This document shows positions 7,918-17,569 of a stretch of DNA of 64,000 bases, in pieces. Location: positions 73,994 through 137,993 of the forward strand of contig NZ_JADMJO010000025.1 in assembly GCF_018780385.1 (NCBI RefSeq), written 5' to 3'. The notes under the pieces are model-generated. The model did not search any database. It saw nothing but the letters and a program-made list of their open reading frames with translations, and had not been told where the DNA came from. How positions within the stretch are numbered: position 1 is the stretch's first letter; every line of letters starts with the position of its first letter. The position numbers and the translations under genes were made by a program. Source of the DNA: Hydrogenophaga sp. Its GTDB lineage: Bacteria; Pseudomonadota; Gammaproteobacteria; Burkholderiales; Burkholderiaceae_C.

Positions 7918-9474
7918 ATGTGGGACGAGGATTTCACTGGACAGTCGGACGATATGCCAGCAAGTGAGGGCCCGCACGAGGGAGAAAGCAGGAAAGCCCG
8001 TGTCACAAGAGAGAAGGTTGAGGCGAAGAAGGCCAATGCCAGCATCTCTGCCCAGGCCAAAAGCGAAAAGCACGTTGCACAGCGTCGGCGAGCCGGGGCA
8101 GGGGTGAGCGAGGCGCTGCTCAAGGAGATCGTGACCAAGCATCGCGGTGACATAAAGCGCCAAGTCACGCAGTTCATGAGGAGGTCATCGATGCCGGCGG
8201 CTAAAGGTCGTGTGCGTCAGGTGAGTGACAAGACGCGGAGCGACTTCGGCGACAACCTTATGCGTGCGGTGATTCAGCTCAAAGAAATTGGGATGCCGAT
8301 TCAGAATTTGAGCGAATTGAGTGCTAAGCACTCCATCGCTCTCATTGTTCATTGGAAAAAAATGGGGCATGTAGCCGCAACTATCCAGACCAAGTTGAGC
8401 GCGATGAGAAAGTTCTTCTTGCTGGTCGGCAAAGAGGAGATGCTGCCCAAGGCAGTTAAGTTGTACGGCATCCTCGCGAAGAAAGGCATCGATCACAGTG
8501 GGCTGCGTCGATCGCAGATCGCTACCACGAGCAAAAGCTGGACCATGAAGGGCGTTAACGCGAACACCGTCCTGAAAGACGCCTATGCCGAAGACATGTA
8601 CGTAGGCATGTACCTCGAAGCTGAGGCCTTGTTTGGAATGCGACTGAACGAGGCCATTCACTGGCAGCCGAACGCATCGAGCGACCCACGGCATCTTTTC
8701 ATTTTCCATGGGGCGAAGGGTGGACTTCCTCGCTCAGTAGAGTACTCGAGTGACCCCGTACGTGAATCTCAGCAGCGAGAGTTTGTTGCACGGGCCAAAA
8801 TCGTTGCCCAAGAGCACCCTCGCGGCGTGCTGATGCCCAAACGCAAGACAGTGCGGCAAGCAAAAAACAGGTTTTACACGGTAATGAAAAAGATCGGTGT
8901 GACCAAGTCCCAATTGGGCGTCACCGGCCACGGCTTGCGTCACGAGTTTGCAGCCAATCTGTACGAGGAAGTTTCCGGTTTGCGTCCACCCGTTGAAGGT
9001 GTTCACACTCCGCAAGAGTATGAGGACCGTCTGGGCGCAGTGGATCAGGCGGAGCTGGCTGTGTCCCGAGCTTTGGGTCATGCGCGGCGTGCCGTCTCAG
9101 GTGCCTACAACGGCTCACGATTCCAACTGACGGGCAGCAAGATGACGAGAGAGGGGCGCATGCTGCTCAACAATCTGGTGAACGTGCTGGAGAACGAGCG
9201 TGTGGCCGACGTGTTCCGGGAGCAGGGGACAGACATCGCGTGGCTAACAGGTGCTGCCGCGCGCGGGATTTTGCAAAGCACCAATCAGCCTATCGAGATC
9301 ACGGCGCGCATGAAGGTCCAAGCTGATGGGTTGGAAGGCGTTTTCAAGCGTTTTGAGGAACTGGACATGAAACTGGGTAAGGCCGTCCAGCGCAAGGTAG
9401 TTCTTGTGATGTGGGCCAAACGCGACGATCCGGATCCTGCAGAGGATGGCTACGTGCGCATCTACGGTTGGTAA
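7918..9474 (+). CDS. Tyrosine recombinase (integrase-domain protein)
   Basis: A 518-residue protein with the catalytic set of tyrosine recombinases: Arg I in LFGMRLNEA (about residue 242), HxxR in GHGLRHEFAA (about 337-341), the His of ALGHARRAVS (about 387) and a Tyr in GAYNGS (about 395). The N-terminal 60 residues are charged and probably disordered (ESRKARVTREKVEAKK). A helical SAM-like core-binding domain follows (about 70-190). The C-terminal 120 residues extend beyond the catalytic Tyr, which is unusual. It resembles integrases annotated with PF12834/PF12835 domains found on mobile elements. I chose ATG 7918 because GGAAGGA lies 9 bases upstream; ATG 7900 would add six residues. No excisionase is visible. 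Confidence 0.8.
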   Translation: MWDEDFTGQSDDMPASEGPHEGESRKARVTREKVEAKKANASISAQAKSEKHVAQRRRAGAGVSEALLKEIVTKHRGDIKRQVTQFMRRSSMPAAKGRVRQVSDKTRSDFGDNLMRAVIQLKEIGMPIQNLSELSAKHSIALIVHWKKMGHVAATIQTKLSAMRKFFLLVGKEEMLPKAVKLYGILAKKGIDHSGLRRSQIATTSKSWTMKGVNANTVLKDAYAEDMYVGMYLEAEALFGMRLNEAIHWQPNASSDPRHLFIFHGAKGGLPRSVEYSSDPVRESQQREFVARAKIVAQEHPRGVLMPKRKTVRQAKNRFYTVMKKIGVTKSQLGVTGHGLRHEFAANLYEEVSGLRPPVEGVHTPQEYEDRLGAVDQAELAVSRALGHARRAVSGAYNGSRFQLTGSKMTREGRMLLNNLVNVLENERVADVFREQGTDIAWLTGAAARGILQSTNQPIEITARMKVQADGLEGVFKRFEELDMKLGKAVQRKVVLVMWAKRDDPDPAEDGYVRIYGW

Positions 9475-9897
9475 TCTTGGGCTGGGGAAAACGCCGGATT
9501 GGTTGTCGGTTCTCCTGTCTACCATCGCCGTTCTTAAATGGGTGCGCCGTTCTTGAATTGGGGATTTGGGTCTGCGCACTGGAGCGCCGCACCCCACCAC
9601 GGGGCAACGCGCTGCGCGTTTGTTTCGACGGCTTGCCTGTGGCATTCATTATCCGCATCATCCCGTTCACGGAGAACCCAGTGCCCGTGTGCGCTTCACT
9701 GCATGTGCCCAACTATCCTTTTGTTCGGAGAGCGACGCAGTCATCGCGGACCTGGCACGGGCGCATACTCTCTGGCAAATACTCGACCGGACACGGAGAG
9801 CGGGCAGTACCTTTCTAAACTGCACATCCTCTGGAGCATCGTTAATGGCTGTGGACAGTGAGATCCAACCCGGGCCCATCAAATCTTGTTCCTCACC
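9475..9897. other. Intergenic region, 423 bases, no gene seen
   Basis: I see no convincing gene or strong hairpin between the integrase and the first hybrid kinase. Overlapping plus-strand frames here have no ribosome sites and mutually exclusive coding. Promoter elements for the kinase presumably lie here but none is clear. This is the apparent boundary between the mobile-element-like segment and the signalling block. Confidence 0.5.
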
Positions 9898-12330
9898 ATG
9901 TCTAACAACAAACAATTGCTCACCCGTATCGACTGGAGCCAGACTTCGCTAGGGCCGAGAGCACTCTGGCCGGTGAGCATGAACGCGGTCATCACCGCCA
10001 TCATGGATTCCGAGTTCCCGATCTGCACTGCTTGGGGCGACGAATACATCCAGATCTACAACGAGGCATACAACGCCATCTACGGTGACAAGCATCCGAC
10101 CTGCTTCGGACGTGCCGCGCGAGAAAGCTGGCCTGAAATTTGGCCGTTCCTGGAGCCGGCCCTGAACCAAGTCTGCACCAGTCGAGAGGCAATGTGGTTT
10201 GAAAACACCATGCTGGCGCTCGTTAAACATGTCGATCCAGAGGAGTGCTGGTTCGATTTCTGCTACAGCCCTCTGTCGGACGAGCGTGGACACGTGTTGG
10301 GGGTCATGTCCGTGGCCACCGATAAAACCGCCGAGGTTGTCTCCCGGCGTCGTAGCGAGAGCTTGGCGCTTTCTGTGCCCGATACCGTTTCAGATCCTTT
10401 GTTCGCTGTCGCCAATTCATTGAAGGCGGTACTGAGCGGGAACGAGATGGATATTTGCGTAGGTGCACTGTACGGCGCTGACCCTCACACGGGCGCTGCG
10501 ACCGACGTTCTCTGGACCATTCGAGTGGAACCCTGCGACAGGCAAGCACTTCGAGACATCCTGCCGTACAACCTGCAGCTCAAAAAACAAGTCCAGCGGT
10601 TTGAGCTGCCCAATTCTGGGCTGGGGCAGGAGTCATGCGCCAAACAAGGGGTCTTGATGGCTCTACTGGATCAGCACGGCCGGCCAGCGGGATGGTTGCA
10701 ACTGGTGCCCCATCGATTAGTGCCACACGCAAGCCATTTGGACTTCGTAAGATCTCTCGCAGAGAGAGCAAGCCGGGTGTTTGGCGTGCTGCAATCCCAC
10801 GCACACGAAGTTGACGAAGTCCGCGCTGAGCTCACCAGCAATGAGCAGCTTTACCGCTTTCTTTTCGACAATATTGATGACGCTGCCTTCTACACCATCA
10901 ACTCGGGCGCGGCACAAGAAGTCGAGATCATCGCTGCGGCCAATCACAAGGCCAGTGAACTGTTGGGATACCCACTCAGCGATCTTGTCGGTATGCGGCG
11001 TGAGCACCTGTTCTTTCCGGATGATGCGTCGTTGATTGAGGCGGTTCGAACACGCAGCCAGGACAAACTTTTCGTCGGGGAGATGACCTGCCGGCGCAAG
11101 GACGGAAGTCCGTTGTTGGTGGAAATTTCCTCTCGGCTGATCGAATTGCCCAACTCGCAGACTCGATCTGTCTCGCTCATGCGCGACATTTCGAAACGCA
11201 AGCGAATGGAGCAAGAACGAATTGAGCAAGCGCGTTATGAGGCAATGTCGCTACTGACGGGTGGGATCGCACACGATTTCAATAACTTGCTCACTGTTAT
11301 CCTCAACAGCATCGAGCTGATCGAGATGAATGTGACGAAGGACGCAGGTATCGGCCCATTCATTGAAAATGCAATCAAGTCGGCTCATCGTGGCGCCGCC
11401 TTGACCAACCAGCTGCTGGCGTATTCGCGTCGACAAGTACAACAACGCCGTACGATACAGATCAACGATGTCGTGGTCGAGTCGCGCGAGTTGCTTGAAA
11501 GCTTGCTGGGCTCCCATGAATTGTTTCTCGACCTGGCCACTGAGTTGCCCTTGTGTGCATTCGACCCCACGCAACTCACCACCATCATTTTGAACCTGGC
11601 AGCGAACGCCCGCGACGCAATGGATGGCATAGGGCGGTTCACCCTCACCACGCTCTACGATGTCGAGAAGGGATTTGTCGTTCTTACCGCCCGCGACACC
11701 GGCAGTGGTATCTCACACGACATTGTTCATCGAATTTTTGATCCGTACTTCACAACGAAGGCCATCGGACACGGCACGGGTCTCGGCCTTGCGATGGTCA
11801 AGGGTCTGATGAATCAGGCTGCGGGGGATGTGACGGTCAACAGCGTGCAGGGGCAGGGAGCCTCATTCACATTGCGCTTTCCCGCAGTTCAGGACTCGCC
11901 CCTTGCCCCCTCTGACCGGACTGTAGCCACGATCCACATCTCAACGTCGATCCATGCACTCAAAGTGCTCCTTGTGGATGACAACGAACTCATCCTGAAA
12001 CAGACGGCTAACATTCTTAGCGAAGAAGGCGCCCATGTCAGCGTGGCGGGCTCTGCGCGGGAAGCGCTTCGGATAATTGCCCAAACGCCCGACCTGGACT
12101 TGATCATTTCAGATGTGGTCATGCCAGGTGGGATTACTGGCTCCCAGCTGATGTATGAAGTTCACAGTACAGCGCCAAACGTTGCGCGCTTGTTGATGAG
12201 CGGGTTCGTTCCAGAGGAAATGGGGCATCCTCCTCAGGCGTCAGATGAGATTGCGCTTTTAAGAAAACCATTTACGCGAAGCGCGTTGATGGCGGCTGTT
12301 CGGAAAGCGCTTGAAACGGCTCGGCATTGA
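9898..12330 (+). CDS. PAS hybrid histidine kinase with C-terminal receiver
   Basis: An 810-residue soluble kinase. An N-terminal PAS-like region (about 1-150) includes PICTAWGDEYIQIYNEAY, which recalls blue-light/bacteriophytochrome-type PAS kinases. A GAF-like stretch follows (about 160-300), then a second PAS (FLFDNIDDAAFYTI to SVSLMRDISKRKR, about 320-435). The DHp motif IAHDFNNLLTVI has its phospho-His near residue 457. The ATPase boxes are NLAANARDAM (N box), DTGSGI and TGLGLAMVKG. The receiver begins VLLVDDNE (about 690) with Asp in LIISDVVMPGG (about 737) and Lys in LLRKPF. The HDFNN type usually passes phosphate to its own receiver. ATG 9898 was chosen over an upstream TTG. It converges with the next kinase gene with only 15 bases between them. 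Confidence 0.9.
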   Translation: MSNNKQLLTRIDWSQTSLGPRALWPVSMNAVITAIMDSEFPICTAWGDEYIQIYNEAYNAIYGDKHPTCFGRAARESWPEIWPFLEPALNQVCTSREAMWFENTMLALVKHVDPEECWFDFCYSPLSDERGHVLGVMSVATDKTAEVVSRRRSESLALSVPDTVSDPLFAVANSLKAVLSGNEMDICVGALYGADPHTGAATDVLWTIRVEPCDRQALRDILPYNLQLKKQVQRFELPNSGLGQESCAKQGVLMALLDQHGRPAGWLQLVPHRLVPHASHLDFVRSLAERASRVFGVLQSHAHEVDEVRAELTSNEQLYRFLFDNIDDAAFYTINSGAAQEVEIIAAANHKASELLGYPLSDLVGMRREHLFFPDDASLIEAVRTRSQDKLFVGEMTCRRKDGSPLLVEISSRLIELPNSQTRSVSLMRDISKRKRMEQERIEQARYEAMSLLTGGIAHDFNNLLTVILNSIELIEMNVTKDAGIGPFIENAIKSAHRGAALTNQLLAYSRRQVQQRRTIQINDVVVESRELLESLLGSHELFLDLATELPLCAFDPTQLTTIILNLAANARDAMDGIGRFTLTTLYDVEKGFVVLTARDTGSGISHDIVHRIFDPYFTTKAIGHGTGLGLAMVKGLMNQAAGDVTVNSVQGQGASFTLRFPAVQDSPLAPSDRTVATIHISTSIHALKVLLVDDNELILKQTANILSEEGAHVSVAGSAREALRIIAQTPDLDLIISDVVMPGGITGSQLMYEVHSTAPNVARLLMSGFVPEEMGHPPQASDEIALLRKPFTRSALMAAVRKALETARH

Positions 12331-12345
12331 GCCTGTGAAGAAAGA

Positions 12346-14991
12346 TCACTTGTCGCGGTCTGGTGAAAGCGCTTGACGCACGCGATGGGCAAGCTCTCCC
12401 CGCCGGTAGGGTTTGTTCAGCAGCATCACGCCAGCGTCCAGCCGGCCTTGGTGAACGATGGCGTTGTCGGTATAGCCCGATGTGTAGAGCACAGGCAGAT
12501 CAGGCCGAGAAGCCTGGATGTTATCGGCCAGGTCGCGTCCGCTCATGCCACCAGGCATCACCACATCCGTGAACAACAGATCGATGTCGGGATGTTGCTT
12601 GAACAGTTCCAGTGCTGCCGGTCCGTTGGCCGCTACCAATGTGCGGTACCCAAGGGAGTGAAGCTGAGCGCTGGCAAAGTGACGCACCAGATCGTCGTCT
12701 TCCACAAGAAGCACCAGCTCGCCCCTTCCCAGGGGAACCTCCTCCCGAGCCGGTGCGACTGGCTCGGGAGGAGCGGCGTGCGAGCGCGGGATGTATATCT
12801 TCATGGCCGTTCCCTCACCGGGTTCGCTGTACACAGACACATGCCCACTGGATTGCTTCACAAATCCGTGCACCATGGGCAGACCAAGCCCCGTGCCCTG
12901 GCCTTTGGGCTTCGTGGTGAAAAAAGGCTCGAACAGCCGCTGCTGTACTTCGCGCGTCATGCCTATACCGGTATCCGTGACGGTAACCACCACGTAGTCT
13001 CCCACTTGCGCGCCGGGGTTTTTTTCTGCGTAGGTGGCATCGAGGTGACCGATATTGGTCTCAATCAGCAAGTGACCACCCCCGGGCATGGCGTCGCGTG
13101 CATTGATGGCCAGGTTGAGCAGCGCGTTCTCCAATTGACCCGGATCCACCAACGCGGGCCACAGATCCAGCCCTTGCACCACTTCGATCTGGATGTGCTC
13201 TCCCAGAGCGCGGCGCAACAGCGGCGCCATCTCACTCACCAGCCGGTTCACATCCACTGGTTGGGGCGACAAGGCCTGTTTGCGCGCGAAGGCCAGCAAG
13301 CGCTGAGTCATGGCCGCGCCACGCGCGGCCGCTTCAGCAAGGGTGTCAACCAGTTCGCGTTCGATGCTCCCCTCGGCGGATCGGTCGCGCAGCATTTCCG
13401 CATTCCCCATCACCACAGTCAGCAGATTGTTGAAGTCGTGCGCTACCCCACCAGTGAGCTGGCCAATGGCTTCCAGTCGTCTGAGTTGGCGCATTTGCTC
13501 AGCAACGCGGCGCAGTTCAGTCACGTCGCGAAAAAAGATGGTGACGCCGCCGTCTTGGCTGGGGTATGCGGTGACCTCAAACAAAGCGTTCAGCGGTGAG
13601 AAGTATTCTTCGAACCTCACCGTGACCTGCTCGCGCCGGCAACGTTCGTACTCGCTCTGAAAAACCGAACCTCGTCCTTGTGGAAATTCGTCCCACACCG
13701 TGGTCCCGATCAAGTCTTGCCGGTCGCGTTGCAAAAGATGAGCGGCGCGGCCGTTGACCACGGTCACGCGCCCTTGCGCATCCAGGGCCAAGACCGCGTC
13801 ATTGGTGCTTTCAAGAACTGCCTCATATCGGTTGCGCGCGTCCACCGCATGGCGCTCCAGCTCCACGCGGTCGTGTATGTCAACTGCAGTCCCGCACCAG
13901 GCTTCTTCCTGGTCTGGATGAAAATGTTGCTTGATGGAGCGCGCCAGATGCCAGCGGTACTGACCGTTGAGAGCACGCAATCGAAAGACGTTCTCGTAGC
14001 GATTGCTATTTTGCCGAGCCTCTGTCCAGACCGAGATCGCGTTGTTGCGGTCATCGGGGTGCACCAAGTCGAGCCAACCTTCACCCATCGCATCGCGCTG
14101 GGCCACGCCACTGAGCTCAGTGATCGCGGGGCTGATGTAGTCAATGTGCCCCTGGGCGTTGGAGGTCCATACGATGAAAGGCATGGCCTCGGCGAGGCGG
14201 CGCCAACTCTGCGCACTCTCGGCGAGTTGGCGCTGGGTTTGCTTGTGCGCGCTCACGTCTTGAATCGCGCCATGCAGGCGAATGATCTTCCCACGCATGT
14301 CGCGCTGCGCGCGTGCCGCCACCCGAACCCAACGCACCGGCCCATCAAAGGCTCTCAGTTGGAACTCGTCGTCAAAAGGCACGCCTGTTTGCAGGCAGGC
14401 ATTGAACATCGTTTCGATACGCGGACGGTCGGCCTCTAAGTAATAGGACAGACCCTCTTCCACGTCAGGCTGGTGACCGGGCGGGCGGCCGTGCAACCGC
14501 GCCACCTCGGCAGACCACTCAACGCGCATGGTGCGCAGGTCATACGACCAACCGCCCAGCTGCCCCAATGCACCGGCAATCTCGAGCAGGTCTGCCTGAC
14601 CCTGGGCTTTCTCATGCACAGCCACCAGACGGCGCTGAAGGCGCAGTGTGAAGAGTCCAACTGCCATCGCCAGCAGCAGCGCAAGCATGGCCGCTACCCG
14701 ATTGGCCACCAGCAGGTGCAGCGGGAAGCCCGCCGGTGGCGGCGGCGACAGCCAGCCTGCCACGGGCACCAGCACAAGAGCAGTCAAGGTGATGGCAACC
14801 AGCACACCTGAATTTCGCCCCAGCAAAGCAATAAGAACCACGGGCAGATAGAGAATGCCGTGAGCAAAGCCTTGCGGGGTGCTCAGGTCGAAGGCAAAGG
14901 TGAGCGCCAGCAGCGCAAAAGCGAGAGGCGGTATCCAGATGCGTCTACCGATGTGCCGGGCAGCGCAGGTGGAGCGCTCCCGATTCATCAT
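12346..14991 (-). CDS. Membrane-anchored multi-PAS hybrid histidine kinase
   Basis: An 881-residue kinase. The N-terminus holds about four hydrophobic segments (roughly 10-105, including FALLALTFAFDL, LPVVLIALLG, ITLTALVLVPVAGWL, VAAMLALLLAMAVGLF), so it is an inner-membrane sensor. Three PAS domains follow: GQLGGWSYDLRTMRVEW, MPFIVWTSNAQGHIDYIS and LESTNDAVLALDAQGRVTVVN. The DHp box is GVAHDFNNLLTVVM (His near 517). ATPase boxes are NLAINARDAM, DTGIGM and GTGLGLPMVHGF. The receiver (about 758-875) carries LVEDDD, Asp in LLFTDVVMPGG and Lys in LLNKPY. ATG 14991 overlaps the stop of the upstream gene (ATGA) and has GGGAGAG upstream, so the two are translated together. Confidence 0.9.
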   Translation of the reverse strand: MMNRERSTCAARHIGRRIWIPPLAFALLALTFAFDLSTPQGFAHGILYLPVVLIALLGRNSGVLVAITLTALVLVPVAGWLSPPPPAGFPLHLLVANRVAAMLALLLAMAVGLFTLRLQRRLVAVHEKAQGQADLLEIAGALGQLGGWSYDLRTMRVEWSAEVARLHGRPPGHQPDVEEGLSYYLEADRPRIETMFNACLQTGVPFDDEFQLRAFDGPVRWVRVAARAQRDMRGKIIRLHGAIQDVSAHKQTQRQLAESAQSWRRLAEAMPFIVWTSNAQGHIDYISPAITELSGVAQRDAMGEGWLDLVHPDDRNNAISVWTEARQNSNRYENVFRLRALNGQYRWHLARSIKQHFHPDQEEAWCGTAVDIHDRVELERHAVDARNRYEAVLESTNDAVLALDAQGRVTVVNGRAAHLLQRDRQDLIGTTVWDEFPQGRGSVFQSEYERCRREQVTVRFEEYFSPLNALFEVTAYPSQDGGVTIFFRDVTELRRVAEQMRQLRRLEAIGQLTGGVAHDFNNLLTVVMGNAEMLRDRSAEGSIERELVDTLAEAAARGAAMTQRLLAFARKQALSPQPVDVNRLVSEMAPLLRRALGEHIQIEVVQGLDLWPALVDPGQLENALLNLAINARDAMPGGGHLLIETNIGHLDATYAEKNPGAQVGDYVVVTVTDTGIGMTREVQQRLFEPFFTTKPKGQGTGLGLPMVHGFVKQSSGHVSVYSEPGEGTAMKIYIPRSHAAPPEPVAPAREEVPLGRGELVLLVEDDDLVRHFASAQLHSLGYRTLVAANGPAALELFKQHPDIDLLFTDVVMPGGMSGRDLADNIQASRPDLPVLYTSGYTDNAIVHQGRLDAGVMLLNKPYRRGELAHRVRQALSPDRDK

Positions 14992-16103
14992 CGAATCTCT
15001 CCCAGACACGCTCGCAGCACCGTACCTCGGCCCGGCTGGCTACGCACCCGAAGGCTCCCTCCAGTGAGTTCGCAGCGCTCGCCCATGGTGCTCAGGCCAC
15101 GCCCGATGGCGGTCCGCTCATGGGGGCGGCGAGTGTCGAAGCCGACGCCATCGTCAGCGACCATTACCTCAAGGGAACCAGGATCACGGAAACGAAGACG
15201 AACCACCATGCGCTGAGGTCGAGCATGGCGCATGGCGTTGGTCACAGCCTCCTGCACGACACGGAAACCCAAAGCAGATTGAACACCGCCGCGCTTGCGC
15301 TCTACCCCATGGGTCTGTAACTCAAAGTCCACGCCAGCCGGCGCCAGCATGACCTCTGCCAAAGACTGAACAGTGACGACCAGTCCCTGATCATCCAGTT
15401 GTGCAGGGCGCACGGCAAAAGACAAGGTGCGCATCTGCGAAATCGCATCGCGCAGAATGCCATAAGACTTCTCCCGCAGTGATCGGGCCTCGTCGGTGCT
15501 ATCGGCCGCATCAGCGGCTTGCATGTGCAACTGCAGGGCCGTTAGCGTCTGGCCCAAACTGTCATGCAGGGAATCTGCCAAGTGGCGGCGCTCATTCTCT
15601 TGGGCTTGCACCAGCTCGGCGGCGAGCGACTTCAGGCGCTGGGCTACCGCTCGGTTGTCAGCCAGCAGACGGCGCTGTCTTTCGCGCTGGTCGCGCGCTT
15701 CGAGTACCCGAGTGATCACCATCGGCAAAGTGGCAAGACGATCTTTGCTCACATAGTCGGCCGCGCCAGCTCGCAAGACCTCCACCGCGGCACCTTCACC
15801 TACCGCGTTGCTCACCACAATCAGGGGAATGTCCAAGCCTCGCGCGGTGATCTCGGCGATTGCCCTGAGTGGCGAGTAACCGCCCAAGTGGTAGTCACTC
15901 AGGACGATATCCACCCCCTGCGCGAGTGCGGTTGTCACGCCTAAAGCATTGTCGGTGCACTGCCACTGCAATGGCTTGGCAAAACGCCGCGCCGCCAGCC
16001 GCACCAGCACCAGGTCGTCGGGATCATCTTCGATGCAGAGCACACGCAGAGGTTTAGAGTCTTCCATCGGTATCACACAGGGTATTCTTGTGTTGGTCCG
16101 CAT
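14988..16103 (-). CDS. Receiver-first NarX-type histidine kinase (REC-HisKA_3-HATPase)
   Basis: A 371-residue cytoplasmic protein. Residues about 18-135 are a receiver: LCIEDDPDD, Asp in DIVLSDYHLGG (about 69), Lys in YVSKDR. Residues about 160-240 are a HisKA_3 dimerisation domain with ENERRHLADSLHDSLGQTL (phospho-His in LHDSLGQ). The C-terminus is an ATPase: VVQEAVTNAMRHA (N box), VADDGVGFD and GRGLSTMGERC. This kinase class normally phosphorylates LuxR/NarL-type regulators, and such a regulator is encoded at 18121-18771 on the same strand. The gene overlaps the hybrid kinase downstream by 4 bases. Ribosome site TGGAAG precedes ATG 16103. It is divergent from the 16146 gene with a 42-base gap. 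Confidence 0.88.
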   Translation of the reverse strand: MRTNTRIPCVIPMEDSKPLRVLCIEDDPDDLVLVRLAARRFAKPLQWQCTDNALGVTTALAQGVDIVLSDYHLGGYSPLRAIAEITARGLDIPLIVVSNAVGEGAAVEVLRAGAADYVSKDRLATLPMVITRVLEARDQRERQRRLLADNRAVAQRLKSLAAELVQAQENERRHLADSLHDSLGQTLTALQLHMQAADAADSTDEARSLREKSYGILRDAISQMRTLSFAVRPAQLDDQGLVVTVQSLAEVMLAPAGVDFELQTHGVERKRGGVQSALGFRVVQEAVTNAMRHARPQRMVVRLRFRDPGSLEVMVADDGVGFDTRRPHERTAIGRGLSTMGERCELTGGSLRVRSQPGRGTVLRACLGEIR

Positions 16104-16145
16104 TGTGCTTCCAGCAGACGCTAACTTTTATCACGGAATCAAAAC

Positions 16146-17282
16146 ATGGTCGAGCACGACGATATCGACAATAAATCTACGCCGCGCCTGCTCATCGTCG
16201 ACGATGAAGACCTTCTTGTGCGCACGCTGCAGACGTTTCTGCGCATGCGTGGGTATGAGGTCGAGACATGCGCCACGCCCGCTCAAGCTCTCGATCACCC
16301 CGCGCTTTCGCAAATCGATCTGCTCCTCGCTGATCTACAACTTCCGCAAATGGACGGGATTGAGCTGATCGGCCAAGCACAGGCCCGACATCCCGATCTG
16401 TCGGCTGTCTTGATGACCGGTCATGCGTCGGTCGATTCAGCAGTGCAGGCAATGCGTGGCGGTGCCGTCGATTACTTGCAGAAACCTTTCGCACTTTCCG
16501 CGCTGGAGGCGGTGGTGGTCCGCGCGCTCAAGGTACAAAAACTGCAACGCGCGAACCGCGCACTGCAGGCCACTTTGCTGAAGCGAAACGCAGAACTGAC
16601 GACTGTGAATCAGGATCTGGATGCATTTGCTGCTCGACTGGCGCACGACCTGCGCGGCCCAATCAACAACGTACGCGGCATCGTGGCGTTCTTGCGCGAA
16701 GAGATAGGAGCCGACTTGGAAACCGACCTGCAGGAACTGCTGGACCGCGCAGTACGTTCGGGCGACCAGTCACTGCGCATGGTGAGTGACTTGCTGGATT
16801 TCGCGCGCCTGGGACATGGCCACCTGAGATTGGTGCCGCTGCCGTTGGAGCCATTGTTGACGCGCTGCATAGAGGCAGCAGCACCGAATCTTCCTCCTGA
16901 GCGTTTCTATCTAGAAATCGGCCCATTGCCGTCCGTGCTTGGCCATGAGGGGTTGCTGTTTCAGGTGTTCCTGAACCTCCTTGACAACGCTATCAAATAC
17001 AGCGCGCCCAAGCCGCAAACCAGGGTGTCCGTCGTGGCACACCCGCGTGGGGAGAGTCATGTGGATGTTGTTGTAAGTGACAACGGCGTAGGCTTTGATC
17101 CACAGCATGCCGAGCTGTTATTCCGCCCCTTCCAGCGGCTGCACTCGCGAAGTGAATTCTCGGGTGCGGGCATGGGTCTGGCCAACGTCAAGCGTATCGT
17201 CGAACGGCACGGTGGTCAGGTGGTGGCCAGCGGAGCCCCAGGCGAAGGTGCGACCATCACTGTCACCTTGCAACTGGCTTAG
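16146..17282 (+). CDS. Receiver-first histidine kinase (REC-HisKA-HATPase)
   Basis: A 378-residue soluble protein. The receiver (about 14-130) shows LLIVDDED, Asp in LLLADLQLPQMDG (about 62), Thr/Lys in VLMTGHA and YLQKPF. A helical linker (about 135-160) leads to the DHp box LAHDLRGPINNVRG (His about 166). The ATPase has NLLDNAIKYS, SDNGVGFD and GAGMGLANVKRIV. Proteins of this layout are phosphorylated by another kinase and then alter their own kinase activity, so it is likely an intermediate in a network. It is divergent from the other REC-first kinase and shares a very short 42-base control region, so they are probably co-regulated. Confidence 0.88.
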   Translation: MVEHDDIDNKSTPRLLIVDDEDLLVRTLQTFLRMRGYEVETCATPAQALDHPALSQIDLLLADLQLPQMDGIELIGQAQARHPDLSAVLMTGHASVDSAVQAMRGGAVDYLQKPFALSALEAVVVRALKVQKLQRANRALQATLLKRNAELTTVNQDLDAFAARLAHDLRGPINNVRGIVAFLREEIGADLETDLQELLDRAVRSGDQSLRMVSDLLDFARLGHGHLRLVPLPLEPLLTRCIEAAAPNLPPERFYLEIGPLPSVLGHEGLLFQVFLNLLDNAIKYSAPKPQTRVSVVAHPRGESHVDVVVSDNGVGFDPQHAELLFRPFQRLHSRSEFSGAGMGLANVKRIVERHGGQVVASGAPGEGATITVTLQLA

Positions 17283-17569
17283 GCTCTCAAGCTGCGGAGA
17301 TTGGTGCTCTTTTATGGGGATGTTGGGGCTGGCTAGAGTCCGACAGGGCCAGATCGACAAAGAGGGTCAACTCTGGATCAAGAAGTACAGCCCGTTCTTG
17401 CCGTGGGCAGATCTCGATCCTTACAGGGACGGCAAACACAGTTTCAGGCTGTTCACTGCGGGTCGGAATGGGTTTGCACTCCGCGAGCGGTCGGAACGCG
17501 TCTGCTAAACGATGCAGCTCTTGGAGGGCAATGCTGAAACGCAGGATGAATACAACGTCGTTGCAAACG

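Noticed and set aside
12373..13599. 408-residue plus-strand ORF opposite the 12346-14991 kinase
   Set aside because: It is antisense to a kinase with full motifs. High GC with biased third positions makes such shadow frames common, and no domain or ribosome site is seen.
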